A stretch of 64,000 bases of DNA. It comes from Bacteroidota bacterium (GTDB taxonomy: Bacteria; Bacteroidota; Bacteroidia; Sphingobacteriales; Sphingobacteriaceae). The translations under genes and the position numbers were made by a program. Every line of letters begins with the position of its first letter. Position 1 is the first letter of the stretch. Positions 50,009 to 60,195 of the stretch are shown here, piece by piece. The notes beneath the pieces were generated by a model. That model was given only the letters and a program-made list of their open reading frames with translations, did no database searches and had not been told where the DNA came from. The DNA is taken from the NCBI GenBank assembly GCA_013287375.1, contig JABDDX010000002.1, forward strand, positions 1 to 64,000. The letters run 5' to 3'.

Positions 50009-52987
50009 TTATCTCAAGTCTTTCTTTCCAAAGTCTACGATTACCGGAGTAGCGATACAGATTGACGAGTATGTACCAAAACATACACCAATCAATAAAG
50101 CGAACGAGAATCCTCTGATAACATCACCACCGAATACGAATAATATTATCAATACGAAGAATACTGTTAAAGCTGTAATAACCGTACGGCTTAATGTATT
50201 GTTAATCGCATTGTTGATAACTGTTTTCGGATCATCAGTTTTTGAATGGTGTAATTCAAGGAATTCACGTATCCTGTCAAACACCACCACGGTATCATTT
50301 ATGGAGTAACCTATAACTGTTAATATAGCCGCTATAAATGCCTGGTCAATATCAAGCGAGAACGGAAGCACGTCCTTAAATAAAGAAAAGAAGGATAGTA
50401 CCATCAACGCATCATGCGCTGTTGCAACCATCGCACCTAAACTGAACTGCCATTTGCGGAACCTTACCAGTATGTATGCTGATATAATTAAGATAGCGAA
50501 TATAACGGTCCAGATAGCTGATTTTTTCAGCTCATCGGCAATTGTAGCACTTACTTTATGATGACTTAATATACCATCTTTAGCTATGTGAGTTGATGCA
50601 CCTGCATTTAATGATGAGATTAACGTTGATTGTACTTTTGCTTCTGCATTTTCAGAAGTATCATCAATTAAGTAGTTTGTAGTGATGCTGATGTCAGAAC
50701 CAAACGTTTTTACTTCGGTACCACGACCTAATGTTTTATCAACAGCGTTGTGTATATCTTCGGTAGTTACATTCTTATTTTCAAAACGAACCACATAGCT
50801 GCGGCCACCTTCAAAATCGACACCGTAGTTAAAACCACGGGTTGCCATAGATATTAAACCGGCAATAATGAATAAACCAGAGAAGGCGTAAAATTTGAAA
50901 CGGTTTTTTACGAAAGCGTAATTAGCGTTTTTGAAGGTATGTGAGCTCCATGGGTTTGAGAATTTAATATCCCAGCCTTTAGTAAGCATCCACTCAAATA
51001 TTAACCTCGAGATTAATAATGAACAGAATAATGAAGTTATGATACCGATCATCAAAGTAGTTGCGAAACCCTGGATAGGGCCTGAACCGAATATGAACAG
51101 GATTAAACCAGTTAGGAATGTACTGATGTTTGAATCGAGAATTGATGATAATGCATGCTTAAAGCCATCGGAAATAGCAATACGAACGGATTTGCCTAAA
51201 GCCATTTCCTCGCGGACACGCTCATAGATCAATACGTTGGCATCTACCGCTATACCTAATGTTAATACGATACCTGCAACACCCGGCATGGTTAATACCG
51301 CATGTAAGCCTGTAAGTACCCCCATCAGGAAGAACATGTTTACGATTACCGCAACTACCGCAACGGTACCTGCACGATTGTAATAAGCAACCATGAACAC
51401 CAATACTACCAGTAAGCCTAAACCTTCTGATAATAAACCGGCGTTGATAGCTTCCTGACCTAATGACGGGCCTACCACGCTTTCGTCAACTATACGTGCG
51501 GGAGCAGGTAAACGGCCAGCTTTCAATATGTTGGCTAAATCTTTGGTATCATCAGTAGTAAAGCTACCTGAAATAGAAGAGGTTCCACCGGAAATTTCAT
51601 TTTGAACAACAGGAGCTGAATAAACATTGTTATCCAATACTATGGCAATAGATTGTTTGTTATTAGGATCAGCTGATGCTTCACGTGTAATGGTTGCCCA
51701 TTTTTGTGCACCCTGTGAGTTCATATCCATCACTACTTCAGGAGTTCCTTTTTGTGGATCAACGTCAGATCGTGCATCATTAATTACATCGCCGGCAAGT
51801 ACAGCACCATCGGCACCTACTAATTTAATAGCGTATAATTCAAATATTTTGGTTTTATCAATCGGTTTTACGCCCCATAAAAATTTCATGTTGCTAGGGA
51901 TAGCCGATTTTACCGCTGGATTGTTTAAATAAGCATCCACGGTTGCAGTATCTTTTATTGCACACCAGCCAACAGTTGGGCCCGGCCTAAGTTTTTGCTG
52001 GCCTGTTTGATCCTGGTAAGTAACAGGAGCAAGAATAGCGAATAAAGGGTTTTGCTCGGCTAACTTACTTTTACCTGATAGGCCGGAAGTATCTTTAGCG
52101 GCAGTTTTTTGAACTTTATTTAATAAAGATAAGCCGCCTTTTGCAGGAGCAGCAGTAGTATCTTTTTTAACAGATGCGTTATTAGCAAGTGCTTTAGTTG
52201 TATCAGTGGCACTAGCTTTTTTAGTATCAGCTAATATTTTGTTTACGCCTGCTAATACCTGGTAAGCCTGTCCGTTTTCAAAAGTTTGATAAAACTCCAA
52301 CTTAGCAGTACCGCTTAATAGCTTACGAACACGGTCCTCATCTTTTACACCCGGCAATTCGATAAGGATACGGTTTGTACCTTCCTGTAACTGGATGTTA
52401 GGTGAAGTTACGCCAAACTGATCGATACGGGTATTTAAAACCGTGTATGATTGTTTAACCGCTGCTTTACCCTGATCTTTTAGCCAGCTTTCAACTTCAG
52501 CGTTTGACGCATCAAATTTAATGTGCGACTGATTGTCCCTGGTTGAGAAGATGGCTGCTAACTTGCCGTTAGGATTTAATTTTTCATATTCACTTACAAA
52601 TAGTGATACGAAATCACTTGTGCTGGTTTTAGTGTCAGCTTCGGCAGTGTTCAATGCCTGATTAAATGCAGGATCAGGATTATTGTCTGATAATTTCTGT
52701 ACCAGTTCTTTTAACGAGATCTGCATGGTAACGCTCATGCCACCTTCAAGGTCGAGACCTAAAGCTAACTCGTTATTTTTACAGTATTGGTAATTGTGAC
52801 CTAATATTGGATATACCGGAATAGCGGACATAGAGTCCAGATATTCCTTTTCTTTAAGCATATCGCCCTTGGCATAAGCTTTTGCATCACTTTCAACTTT
52901 GCGTGTTACCCATGTAAATGAAAGCTGGTACAAACACACCACCGCCAGCAATATGGCGAAAAATTTAACAACCCCTTTACCTTGCAT
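50009..52987 (-). CDS. secDF: Fused protein translocase SecDF
   Basis: LGLDLEGGMSVTMQI, GRLPAPARIVDESVVGPSLGQEAI, NYGVDFEGGRSYVVRF, IGYSINDTVVVFDRIRE. Confidence 0.96.
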   Translation of the reverse strand: MQGKGVVKFFAILLAVVCLYQLSFTWVTRKVESDAKAYAKGDMLKEKEYLDSMSAIPVYPILGHNYQYCKNNELALGLDLEGGMSVTMQISLKELVQKLSDNNPDPAFNQALNTAEADTKTSTSDFVSLFVSEYEKLNPNGKLAAIFSTRDNQSHIKFDASNAEVESWLKDQGKAAVKQSYTVLNTRIDQFGVTSPNIQLQEGTNRILIELPGVKDEDRVRKLLSGTAKLEFYQTFENGQAYQVLAGVNKILADTKKASATDTTKALANNASVKKDTTAAPAKGGLSLLNKVQKTAAKDTSGLSGKSKLAEQNPLFAILAPVTYQDQTGQQKLRPGPTVGWCAIKDTATVDAYLNNPAVKSAIPSNMKFLWGVKPIDKTKIFELYAIKLVGADGAVLAGDVINDARSDVDPQKGTPEVVMDMNSQGAQKWATITREASADPNNKQSIAIVLDNNVYSAPVVQNEISGGTSSISGSFTTDDTKDLANILKAGRLPAPARIVDESVVGPSLGQEAINAGLLSEGLGLLVVLVFMVAYYNRAGTVAVVAVIVNMFFLMGVLTGLHAVLTMPGVAGIVLTLGIAVDANVLIYERVREEMALGKSVRIAISDGFKHALSSILDSNISTFLTGLILFIFGSGPIQGFATTLMIGIITSLFCSLLISRLIFEWMLTKGWDIKFSNPWSSHTFKNANYAFVKNRFKFYAFSGLFIIAGLISMATRGFNYGVDFEGGRSYVVRFENKNVTTEDIHNAVDKTLGRGTEVKTFGSDISITTNYLIDDTSENAEAKVQSTLISSLNAGASTHIAKDGILSHHKVSATIADELKKSAIWTVIFAILIISAYILVRFRKWQFSLGAMVATAHDALMVLSFFSLFKDVLPFSLDIDQAFIAAILTVIGYSINDTVVVFDRIREFLELHHSKTDDPKTVINNAINNTLSRTVITALTVFFVLIILFVFGGDVIRGFSFALLIGVCFGTYSSICIATPVIVDFGKKDLR

Positions 52988-53102
52988 CTTAAATTATATA
53001 TGTAATTATTTAGTTTATAAGCCTTTTTAAAATAGACGGCAAATCTAATAAAATTTCGCTATCAAGAAATTTTAAATTAAAACAAAAAAATGACAAAAAT
53101 TG

Positions 53103-53585
53103 TTACAGCCGTTCCAGTGTTATGAATGAATACGGAAGCGGGTTTTTCTCGTCGGGTTCGAAGTCTTCATGTTCAACTTCTTTCCATTCGGTTTTGTCTA
53201 TCTCAGGGAAAAATGTATCAGCATCAAAGCTTTTGTGGATTATGGTTAGATAAATGCGATCGGTAAGATGCATTGCCAGTTTGTATATCTCGGCGCCGCC
53301 GCCAATGAAAACCTCGTCTTCATCTTTACATAAGGCTAATCCATCTTCGATAGATTTCACCACCTCACAGCCGGGGATCGTAATATCCTGACGGGTTACC
53401 ACGATGTTTCTGCGGCGTGGCAGCGGCTTGCCAACAGAATCAAAAGTTTTGCGCCCCATGATGATGGTACGGCCTGAGGTGATGTCCTTAAAATGTTTAA
53501 GGTCGTTAGGCATGTGCCATAACAGTTGGTTTCTTTTGCCGATGGCGTGGTTTTCGCCTATGGCGACTATGATGGATACTGTCAT
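53103..53585 (-). CDS. folA: Dihydrofolate reductase
   Basis: IIVAIGENHAIGKRNQLLWHMPNDLKHFKDITSGRTIIMGRKTFDSVGKPLPRRRNIVVTR. Confidence 0.96.
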   Translation of the reverse strand: MTVSIIVAIGENHAIGKRNQLLWHMPNDLKHFKDITSGRTIIMGRKTFDSVGKPLPRRRNIVVTRQDITIPGCEVVKSIEDGLALCKDEDEVFIGGGAEIYKLAMHLTDRIYLTIIHKSFDADTFFPEIDKTEWKEVEHEDFEPDEKNPLPYSFITLERL

Positions 53586-53965
53586 TTGTTAATTTCTACT
53601 AATCGTTCCTGTATCCAGGATTTTATTTCTTCAATATGAATTTCACCTTTACTTGCGGCGATTGTCATGTGGTACTTGTCTTCTTGAAAAGCTATAATGT
53701 CGTATCCGAAAATATATAATGTTGCTCTCAACAAAACGTAAGCGGTACGTTTATTGCCATCCATGAAAGGATGATTGATAATGATGCTCTCAAATATGGC
53801 AGCTGCTTTTTCAACAGGTGATGGATACAGGTCTTGCTGATCGAAAGTAGCATAAGGTCTTGCAAGGGCTGCAAGCAGTAATCCTTTATCTCTTATCCCC
53901 TGACTCCCGCCATAATCATTAATAGACCTGTCGTGAATTTTTATTGCGAACTCTAAATCAATCAT
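53582..53965 (-). CDS. doc: Doc-type (death-on-curing, Fic-fold) toxin
   Basis: IHDRSINDYGGSQGIRDKGLLLAALARPYATF...NHPFMDGNKRTAYVLLRATL. Confidence 0.92.
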   Translation of the reverse strand: MIDLEFAIKIHDRSINDYGGSQGIRDKGLLLAALARPYATFDQQDLYPSPVEKAAAIFESIIINHPFMDGNKRTAYVLLRATLYIFGYDIIAFQEDKYHMTIAASKGEIHIEEIKSWIQERLVEINK

Positions 53966-54147
53966 TCCGCAAGGCGCCTTAAAAGCTCATCATCTTCTTT
54001 AAAAACCTTGTCAATAAATTTATCAAGATCTTTATTGGTGGATTGACGCTGGATGGAATTTATATAATTAAGAATTTCGGGCAATATATTTTCAGGCACA
54101 TTATCTATTGCTTTATGTATTTCCGATTTTAACTGCACCGTGGTCAT
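53962..54147 (-). CDS. Cognate antitoxin (DUF2281-like)
   Basis: MTTVQLKSEIHKAIDNVPENILPEILNYINSIQRQSTNKDLDKFIDKVFKEDDELLRRLAE; ATGA overlap with doc. Confidence 0.75.
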   Translation of the reverse strand: MTTVQLKSEIHKAIDNVPENILPEILNYINSIQRQSTNKDLDKFIDKVFKEDDELLRRLAE

Positions 54148-54167
54148 ATACAAATCTAGCAAAAACT

Positions 54168-54962
54168 TTAAACCGCAACAATACCCTTTATATGCGGATG
54201 CGGGTCATAATTCTCTAAAGTGAAGTCTTCGTATTTGAATGAAAATATATCTTTCACATCCGGATTTATCTTCATTGTCGGTAATGGCCTTGGATCGCGG
54301 CTGAGTTGCAGCTTGGCTTGTTCCAGGTGATTGTTGTAGATGTGAGCATCGCCGAACGTATGGATAAAGTCGCCATATTCTAAACCACATACCTGGGCCA
54401 TCATCATGGTAAGTAAAGCATAGGATGCGATGTTGAAAGGTACACCCAAAAATATATCGGCGCTGCGTTGATAGAGCTGGCATGATAATTTACCATCGAG
54501 CACATAAAACTGAAATAGACTATGGCAGGGTGGAAGCGCCATCTGGTTAACATCGGCCACGTTCCATGCCGATACAATCATGCGGCGGGAATCGGGATTG
54601 TTTTTGATTTGATTTACTACCTGACTAATCTGATCGATATGGCCGCCATCAGGCGTAGGCCATGACCGCCATTGGTAGCCATACACCGGGCCGAGGTTGC
54701 CGTCGGCATCTGCCCATTCATCCCATATGCGCACGCCGTTTTCTTTAAGATAGGCAATGTTGGTATCGCCGCTCAAAAACCATATCAGCTCGTGTATGAT
54801 GGATTTAAGGTGCAGCTTTTTGGTTGTTACCAGCGGGAAGCCGTCCTGCAGGTTAAATCGCATCTGGTATCCGAATACGCTTATCGTCCCCGTTCCGGTG
54901 CGATCGTGTTTCTGCGTGCCGGTATCCATCACATGGCGCATTAAATCCAGGTATTGTTTCAT
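54168..54962 (-). CDS. thyA: Thymidylate synthase
   Basis: [68 protein letters not shown]. Confidence 0.97.
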   Translation of the reverse strand: MKQYLDLMRHVMDTGTQKHDRTGTGTISVFGYQMRFNLQDGFPLVTTKKLHLKSIIHELIWFLSGDTNIAYLKENGVRIWDEWADADGNLGPVYGYQWRSWPTPDGGHIDQISQVVNQIKNNPDSRRMIVSAWNVADVNQMALPPCHSLFQFYVLDGKLSCQLYQRSADIFLGVPFNIASYALLTMMMAQVCGLEYGDFIHTFGDAHIYNNHLEQAKLQLSRDPRPLPTMKINPDVKDIFSFKYEDFTLENYDPHPHIKGIVAV

Positions 54963-54976
54963 ATTATTGAGTGAAT

Positions 54977-55001
54977 GAGTGATTGGGTGAATGAGTGATT
55001 A
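54977..55001 (+). repeat. Solo copy of the four-helix-bundle-cassette 25-bp repeat
   Basis: gagtgattgggtgaatgagtgatta; 22/25 match to RC of 39518-39542. Confidence 0.75.
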
Positions 55002-55112
55002 TGATAAGCATCTTTAAATACCTCGCTCACTTATTATCCTACACAAATAAAAATATTCTAATTTTACCATCCTACGGATGTGCAAAAATACATACCGTTG
55101 TTAATCTTTTGT

Positions 55113-55916
55113 ATGGTAATTTTTCCGAACGCTAAAATAAATATCGGCCTGAATGTGATTGAACGCCGCGCCGATGGCTATCATAACCTTGAAACTGTTT
55201 TTTATCCTGTAAAGATAAACGATGTGCTCGAGATTATTCCGGCTGATGAGTTGAGCTTTGAGTCATCGGGTTTGGAGATACCCGGCAGGTTGGAGGATAA
55301 CCTTTGCATCAAGGCTTACCACTTGCTAAAAAAGGATCATGATATATCGCCGGTAAAAATCCATCTGCATAAAAATATCCCGATAGGCGCGGGGCTTGGT
55401 GGTGGATCAAGCGATGCTGCATTTTTTATAAAACTGATGAGTCAGCAATTCGATTTAAAATTGAGTGTTGACCAAATGCAGAATTACGCCCGCAAGCTTG
55501 GTGCTGATTGCGCTTTTTTTGTGGAGAGCAAGCCGGTGTTTGCTTTTGAGTTGGGCGATGAATTTGAGCCGATCAAACTCGATCTGTCGAAATATAAAAT
55601 TGTACTGGTGATGCCGCCAACCCAGGTGTCCACTGCTGAGGCTTATCGTGGGGTGAAACCTTCGCCAATTAAAACCACTTTGTATGAACTGATAGACCTG
55701 CCGGTTGCCCAGTGGAGAAAGCATATCAAAAATGACTTCGAGGAATCGATATTTAAAAACCATATTATGATACGCGGGGTGAAGGCTGCTCTTTATGAAG
55801 CCGGCGCATTGTTCGCCAGTATGAGCGGGAGCGGGGCATCGGTTTTTGGAATATTTGAAAATACACCCGACCTCTCACACCTGGAAGAAGAGAACCAGGT
55901 GTTTTATGATATTTAA
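55113..55916 (+). CDS. ispE: 4-(cytidine 5'-diphospho)-2-C-methyl-D-erythritol kinase
   Basis: FPNAKINIGLNVIERRADGYHNLETVFYPV, NIPIGAGLGGGSSDAA, MSGSGASVFGIF. Confidence 0.95.
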   Translation: MVIFPNAKINIGLNVIERRADGYHNLETVFYPVKINDVLEIIPADELSFESSGLEIPGRLEDNLCIKAYHLLKKDHDISPVKIHLHKNIPIGAGLGGGSSDAAFFIKLMSQQFDLKLSVDQMQNYARKLGADCAFFVESKPVFAFELGDEFEPIKLDLSKYKIVLVMPPTQVSTAEAYRGVKPSPIKTTLYELIDLPVAQWRKHIKNDFEESIFKNHIMIRGVKAALYEAGALFASMSGSGASVFGIFENTPDLSHLEEENQVFYDI

Positions 55917-55941
55917 TAGGGTTGTTATTCTTTAACATGAT

Positions 55942-56027
55942 TGTCATTCTGAGGAACGAAGAATCTTCTTCGATATGCCAAGCGAACTATGCTAGATGCA
56001 GAAGATTCTTCGTTCCTCAGAATGACA
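55942..56027. repeat. Perfect 28-bp inverted repeat with 30-nt loop
   Basis: tgtcattctgaggaacgaagaatcttct (55942-55969) / agaagattcttcgttcctcagaatgaca (56000-56027). Confidence 0.93.
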
Positions 56028-56043
56028 AGCGGTAAATCTAAAA

Positions 56044-56931
56044 TCAAACGCCCGCATCCTCACTAACGCCGCGAGATACGCCTTCCACCCAATCACTCTC
56101 GCCCCAGCCTTTGGCTACGGCCGATTGCAGTCTGTTATGAACCAACATCGCGGTTGGCATAGGGGTGAGGCTTGCCTGCGCAATTTTGAGGGTAAGACGG
56201 GCATCTTTAAAGCCCAGTTTAGTTTTGAAGCCTACCGGCTGAAATTGTTTGTTAGCGATGAGCCTGCCATAGTTTTGAAAGATGGGCGCGCTGAAAAGTG
56301 TAGTGCCAAAAAAGTCGGCAACCTGCGCGCGATCTAGTCCGTTCTTCTCGGCAAGGGTGTAAGCCTCGGCCATCATTTCCATTGATGCGGTAATCATGAA
56401 ATTGCCCGCTACTTTAACCACATTGGCGCCGCTTACTTTTTCACCAAAATCAATGATGCGCTGGCCCAGGCATTCCAAAATTGGTTTGGCAATTTCCTTG
56501 GCTTGCGGATCGCCGGAGATGCAGATAAATAATTTCCTCGCTGCGGCTGCGTCAGGGCGACCGAATACGGGTGAGGCGATATAAGTGTTGCCGGAATTTT
56601 TGTGAAGCTTATAGAGCTCCTCAGAGGTGTCAGGGGCGATGGTGCTCGTAGAGATATGCACCGCATCGGTCGGGAAGGTTTTTAAAATGCCATTCTCGCC
56701 GCTAACAGTCTCTTTGAGTACTTCGTCTTCCGAAAGCATGGTGATTAATATTTTTACGCCGTCGGCGGCTTGTGCCGGTGTTTTACAAATGGTGATAGAC
56801 GCTGCGTTCAACTCCTCCGCCTTTGATGCAGTGCGGTTGTAAACCTGTAAATGATAACCCGCCTCGATCAGGTTTTTTGCCATGGGCATACCCATGTTAC
56901 CCAGTCCGATAAATCCTATTTTCTTTTCCAT
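56044..56931 (-). CDS. NAD(P)-dependent beta-hydroxyacid dehydrogenase (3-hydroxyisobutyrate dehydrogenase-like)
   Basis: IGFIGLGNMGMPMAKNLIEAGYHLQVYNRT, GANVVKVAGNFM. Confidence 0.92.
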   Translation of the reverse strand: MEKKIGFIGLGNMGMPMAKNLIEAGYHLQVYNRTASKAEELNAASITICKTPAQAADGVKILITMLSEDEVLKETVSGENGILKTFPTDAVHISTSTIAPDTSEELYKLHKNSGNTYIASPVFGRPDAAAARKLFICISGDPQAKEIAKPILECLGQRIIDFGEKVSGANVVKVAGNFMITASMEMMAEAYTLAEKNGLDRAQVADFFGTTLFSAPIFQNYGRLIANKQFQPVGFKTKLGFKDARLTLKIAQASLTPMPTAMLVHNRLQSAVAKGWGESDWVEGVSRGVSEDAGV

Positions 56932-56935
56932 GATG

Positions 56936-57214
56936 TTAGTTTATATATTCCTTGTCCTCGTCGCTTAGTGTATTGGGGTTTTCGCGTTGATGTTCGCCTT
57001 CAATAAAAGTTCCACCCAGCTTTTTTACCCGGGAAGGCCTGCCAACCAAAAAGCCTAAAATAAATGCGACGACACCGACAGCGACCATCATAACCAGTTT
57101 AGACATTCGGAAAGTCGCCCACAAAAATGAAACGATTACAGGCCCGGTATTTTGCATCAACACAATGGTGAGCATTACCGTGATCAGGATTACAACGATG
57201 GTTTTTATTCTCAT
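56936..57214 (-). CDS. LapA/DUF1049-like small membrane protein
   Basis: MRIKTIVVILITVMLTIVLMQNTGPVIVSFLWATFRMSKLVMMVAVGVVAFILGFLVGR. Confidence 0.72.
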   Translation of the reverse strand: MRIKTIVVILITVMLTIVLMQNTGPVIVSFLWATFRMSKLVMMVAVGVVAFILGFLVGRPSRVKKLGGTFIEGEHQRENPNTLSDEDKEYIN

Positions 57215-58062
57215 GATTTTTGATGTTCTATTATTTACAATATCCGTTTTTTAATGGTGTTTTAAAAATGTGTTTTTTTGATCTGGTCGGCTCTTTTCCT
57301 GAAAAGCTATCCTGTTAAATTATTCTCCTTTTAATTTATGAGATGCCGTTGTTGCAAAATGTTAATTGATGTTATTGGCGGATGAGTGGTGGTGTTCGGC
57401 CGGATGGTGATTGAATGAGCGGATTCTTCAAAAAGCAGTTTGGAAAAAATGGTCGAATTTGAATCCATTTTTTGTTGGTGTAGATTTTCTTCTCCCTGCC
57501 GTCAATTTATCCATTTCTTTATTTTTTGATTTCAATACACTTTGATTCATTAATTCAATTAAATTCTTATTTGTTAACTTTTTCTTTATATAAAACAATA
57601 TAAAATACTGATTATAATTAGTTTATATAATATAATATATCAATTAAATATTATTTGCTAAAAAAAATGGCATTTTGATTTTTTAGATGAATTGTTTTTG
57701 TTCAATTTTTAATTTCATTAAAATTTATATGTGTACTGATTATAAGTATAATATATTATTAAGTGTTTGAGGTTTTTTCATTTTTATTTATTTGTTTTAA
57801 TGAAAATTTGATTTGATTTTGCATAAAATAAAGCTAATGATGTTATTGATTTTCGATACACTAACAATTTTTCACAATTGCCCTTAAATCGATTGTTTTG
57901 AGTGGGATGGTATAAACCTATGCTGGTGGAATGAAGCGCTTAGAAGCGCTTAAAATGCTTCGGATGTATACGGATTTCTTATCCCCTATCAGGATAGTTG
58001 TATACATTATTAAGTAAATGGGAGAATTTAGAGCAGGAAAATTGAGGCAGGAAAGATAGAGA

Positions 58063-58965
58063 TTAACGCGCCTTGCGTTTTGTGATTTGCTTTCGGGCTA
58101 CAGGATAAAGAAAGATAGTAGACAAAATAACCATCGCGCCGAGCCAGAAACCCAGCTTCAATTTATGCAGTTCACCAAAGAAAATAAAGGCCAGGATGAT
58201 GCCATATACTGGTTCGAGGTTGGTGATAAGTGCTACTTTGAAAGCCGAAAATTCTTTCATTACTGATACTCCGGCAACGTACGCAAGTGAGGTACAGATG
58301 GTGCCAAGGATCAATAAATAGCCAATGTCTGAGTTTTGCAAAACCATACTCTGGCCAAATCCGTGAGTGAAAAACAGGTAGAGGGTGATCCATACAAAGG
58401 CTCCTGAAAGCTCGTAAAAAGCAATAACTGGCGCCTCAATTTGTTTAACCTGGCGCGCGTTTATGATAGAAAAAAGGCTTGCACATATGGCGCTAACTAG
58501 GCCTAATATGATACCCTTAGTGTATTGTGTTTCAAATTTAAATATTAGTAATATCCCAACAACAATAAAAACACCAGCGATTATCTCGAGTTTTGAGATG
58601 CGGGTTTTATTAATTAACGGCTCGAATATGGCAGTGAAAAGTGTAATGGATGACAGGCAAACCAACGTTACCGAGACGGTAGAAACCTTGATGGAAGCGA
58701 AAAATAATATCCAGTGACCGCCCACCAAAGCACCCGTAAACATCAATTTTAACAACGTATTTCTATCAACTTTGATGGTGTTTTTGTTGAATTTGAAATA
58801 TAAAAAAAGTGAAATCGATGCGATAATAACCCTGTACCATACCAATTGTACAGCCTCTATGGTGATTAATTTACCTAAAATACTGGTAAATCCCCAGATG
58901 AAAACAGTAAAATGAAGGATTAAAAGGTTTTTGTCTACACCTGTAGTAGTAGGTTTTTGGGGCAT
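58063..58965 (-). CDS. EamA/DMT family transporter
   Basis: Ten-TM pattern; LHFTVFIWGFTSILGKLITIEAVQLVWYRVIIAS...NLEPVYGIILAFIFFGE. Confidence 0.9.
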   Translation of the reverse strand: MPQKPTTTGVDKNLLILHFTVFIWGFTSILGKLITIEAVQLVWYRVIIASISLFLYFKFNKNTIKVDRNTLLKLMFTGALVGGHWILFFASIKVSTVSVTLVCLSSITLFTAIFEPLINKTRISKLEIIAGVFIVVGILLIFKFETQYTKGIILGLVSAICASLFSIINARQVKQIEAPVIAFYELSGAFVWITLYLFFTHGFGQSMVLQNSDIGYLLILGTICTSLAYVAGVSVMKEFSAFKVALITNLEPVYGIILAFIFFGELHKLKLGFWLGAMVILSTIFLYPVARKQITKRKAR

Positions 58966-60071
58966 TATTTTGGTGCTTTATACAGCAAATATAAGCCTAA
59001 TAAGCCAAATAATATGTTGGGTATAAATGCCGCCATTAGTGATGACATGGTGCCTTTCTCGGCAAAAACGAAGGCGAATTTATCAACTATAATAAACGAA
59101 AAACACAGTATTATGCCTATGCCCAGTGGCAAGCCTATGCCGCCGCGCACCTTTTGTGACGATAATGCAACGCCAATAAGCATCAATACAAACGTTGAAA
59201 AAGGGTAAATAAAACGCCTGTATTTTTGATAAAGCATGTTATTTAAAACGCCCGATCCACGTATTTTTTCTTTGGCTATGGCTATGTTTAATGTCTTTAA
59301 ACTCATCGCATCATAGCTATCGTCATGCAGTACATTAAAGTCGCTTGGTAGCATATCCAAGGTCGTATCTTTAGTCACGCCCAACAATTGTCGCTCATGT
59401 AAGCCGTTCACGTAACGTATGGTGCAGTTGTTTAGCTTCCATTGCCTTTTAAGTGAATCGTAGGTGATGGTAGGTGCATATAATTTTTCCTTAAGCTCAT
59501 CGCCATTGAATTTCTCCATAATAAAGGTATACCCGGTATGCACATCCTGTTGGTATGATTCCAGATAAACGAAGGTATGAGTATCCAATTTTAAATGCAC
59601 CTGACTATTGGTAGAGGCCTGGTCGCCATTGAAACCGTGTGTGTTTTCGAAGTCTATTTTTAGCTTATTGGTGTATGGAATAAGGTAAACATTGGCAAAA
59701 AAGGATACAATAAATATAAGTGTAGCGGCAATAAAGTAAGGCCTTAAAAAACGATTAAAGCTGGCTTTCCCACTCAGGATCGGAACGATTTCTGTTTGGT
59801 TAGCCATCTTCGCTGTAAAGAAAATTACCGCCAGAAAGTTAATCAAGGGCGATAACATATTGATGTAAAATGGTATAAACCCGGCGTAATATTGGAAGGC
59901 TATTTCGTATAATGTAGCGTGTTTGGAAAGGAAGTTATCGAGGTGTTCAGATATATCAAATACAACAGATATCACTATAAAAAGCCCCAGGGTAAACACG
60001 AATGTACCCAGGTATTTATTGATGATATATCTATCAATAACTTTAACGTATCTGTTATATAATTCCTTCAT
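58965..60071 (-). CDS. LptF/LptG (YjgP/YjgQ) family permease
   Basis: IDRYIINKYLGTFVFTLGLFIVISVVFDISEHLDNF...FIPFYINMLSPLINFLAVIFFTAKMANQTEIVPILSGKASFNRFLRPYF. Confidence 0.9.
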   Translation of the reverse strand: MKELYNRYVKVIDRYIINKYLGTFVFTLGLFIVISVVFDISEHLDNFLSKHATLYEIAFQYYAGFIPFYINMLSPLINFLAVIFFTAKMANQTEIVPILSGKASFNRFLRPYFIAATLIFIVSFFANVYLIPYTNKLKIDFENTHGFNGDQASTNSQVHLKLDTHTFVYLESYQQDVHTGYTFIMEKFNGDELKEKLYAPTITYDSLKRQWKLNNCTIRYVNGLHERQLLGVTKDTTLDMLPSDFNVLHDDSYDAMSLKTLNIAIAKEKIRGSGVLNNMLYQKYRRFIYPFSTFVLMLIGVALSSQKVRGGIGLPLGIGIILCFSFIIVDKFAFVFAEKGTMSSLMAAFIPNILFGLLGLYLLYKAPK

Positions 60072-60097
60072 TTATTTAATATACTATAATTAAATAG

Positions 60098-60165
60098 GTC
60101 ATGCTGAGGCTCTCAAAGCATGTGGGTTGGCCTCTGCGCTCACCCTTCGAGAGCCTCAGGGTGAC
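60098..60165. repeat. Imperfect inverted repeat
   Basis: gtcatgctgaggctctc (60098-60114) / gagagcctcagggtgac (60149-60165), 15/17 pairs. Confidence 0.75.
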
Positions 60166-60195
60166 ACCCAGTACGCAACCAATTACTAGCCTCTT

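Noticed and set aside
52060-52200. Ala/Lys/Thr-rich low-complexity insertion in SecDF
   Set aside because: In-frame linker within an intact fused SecDF; probably lineage-normal rather than an inserted element.
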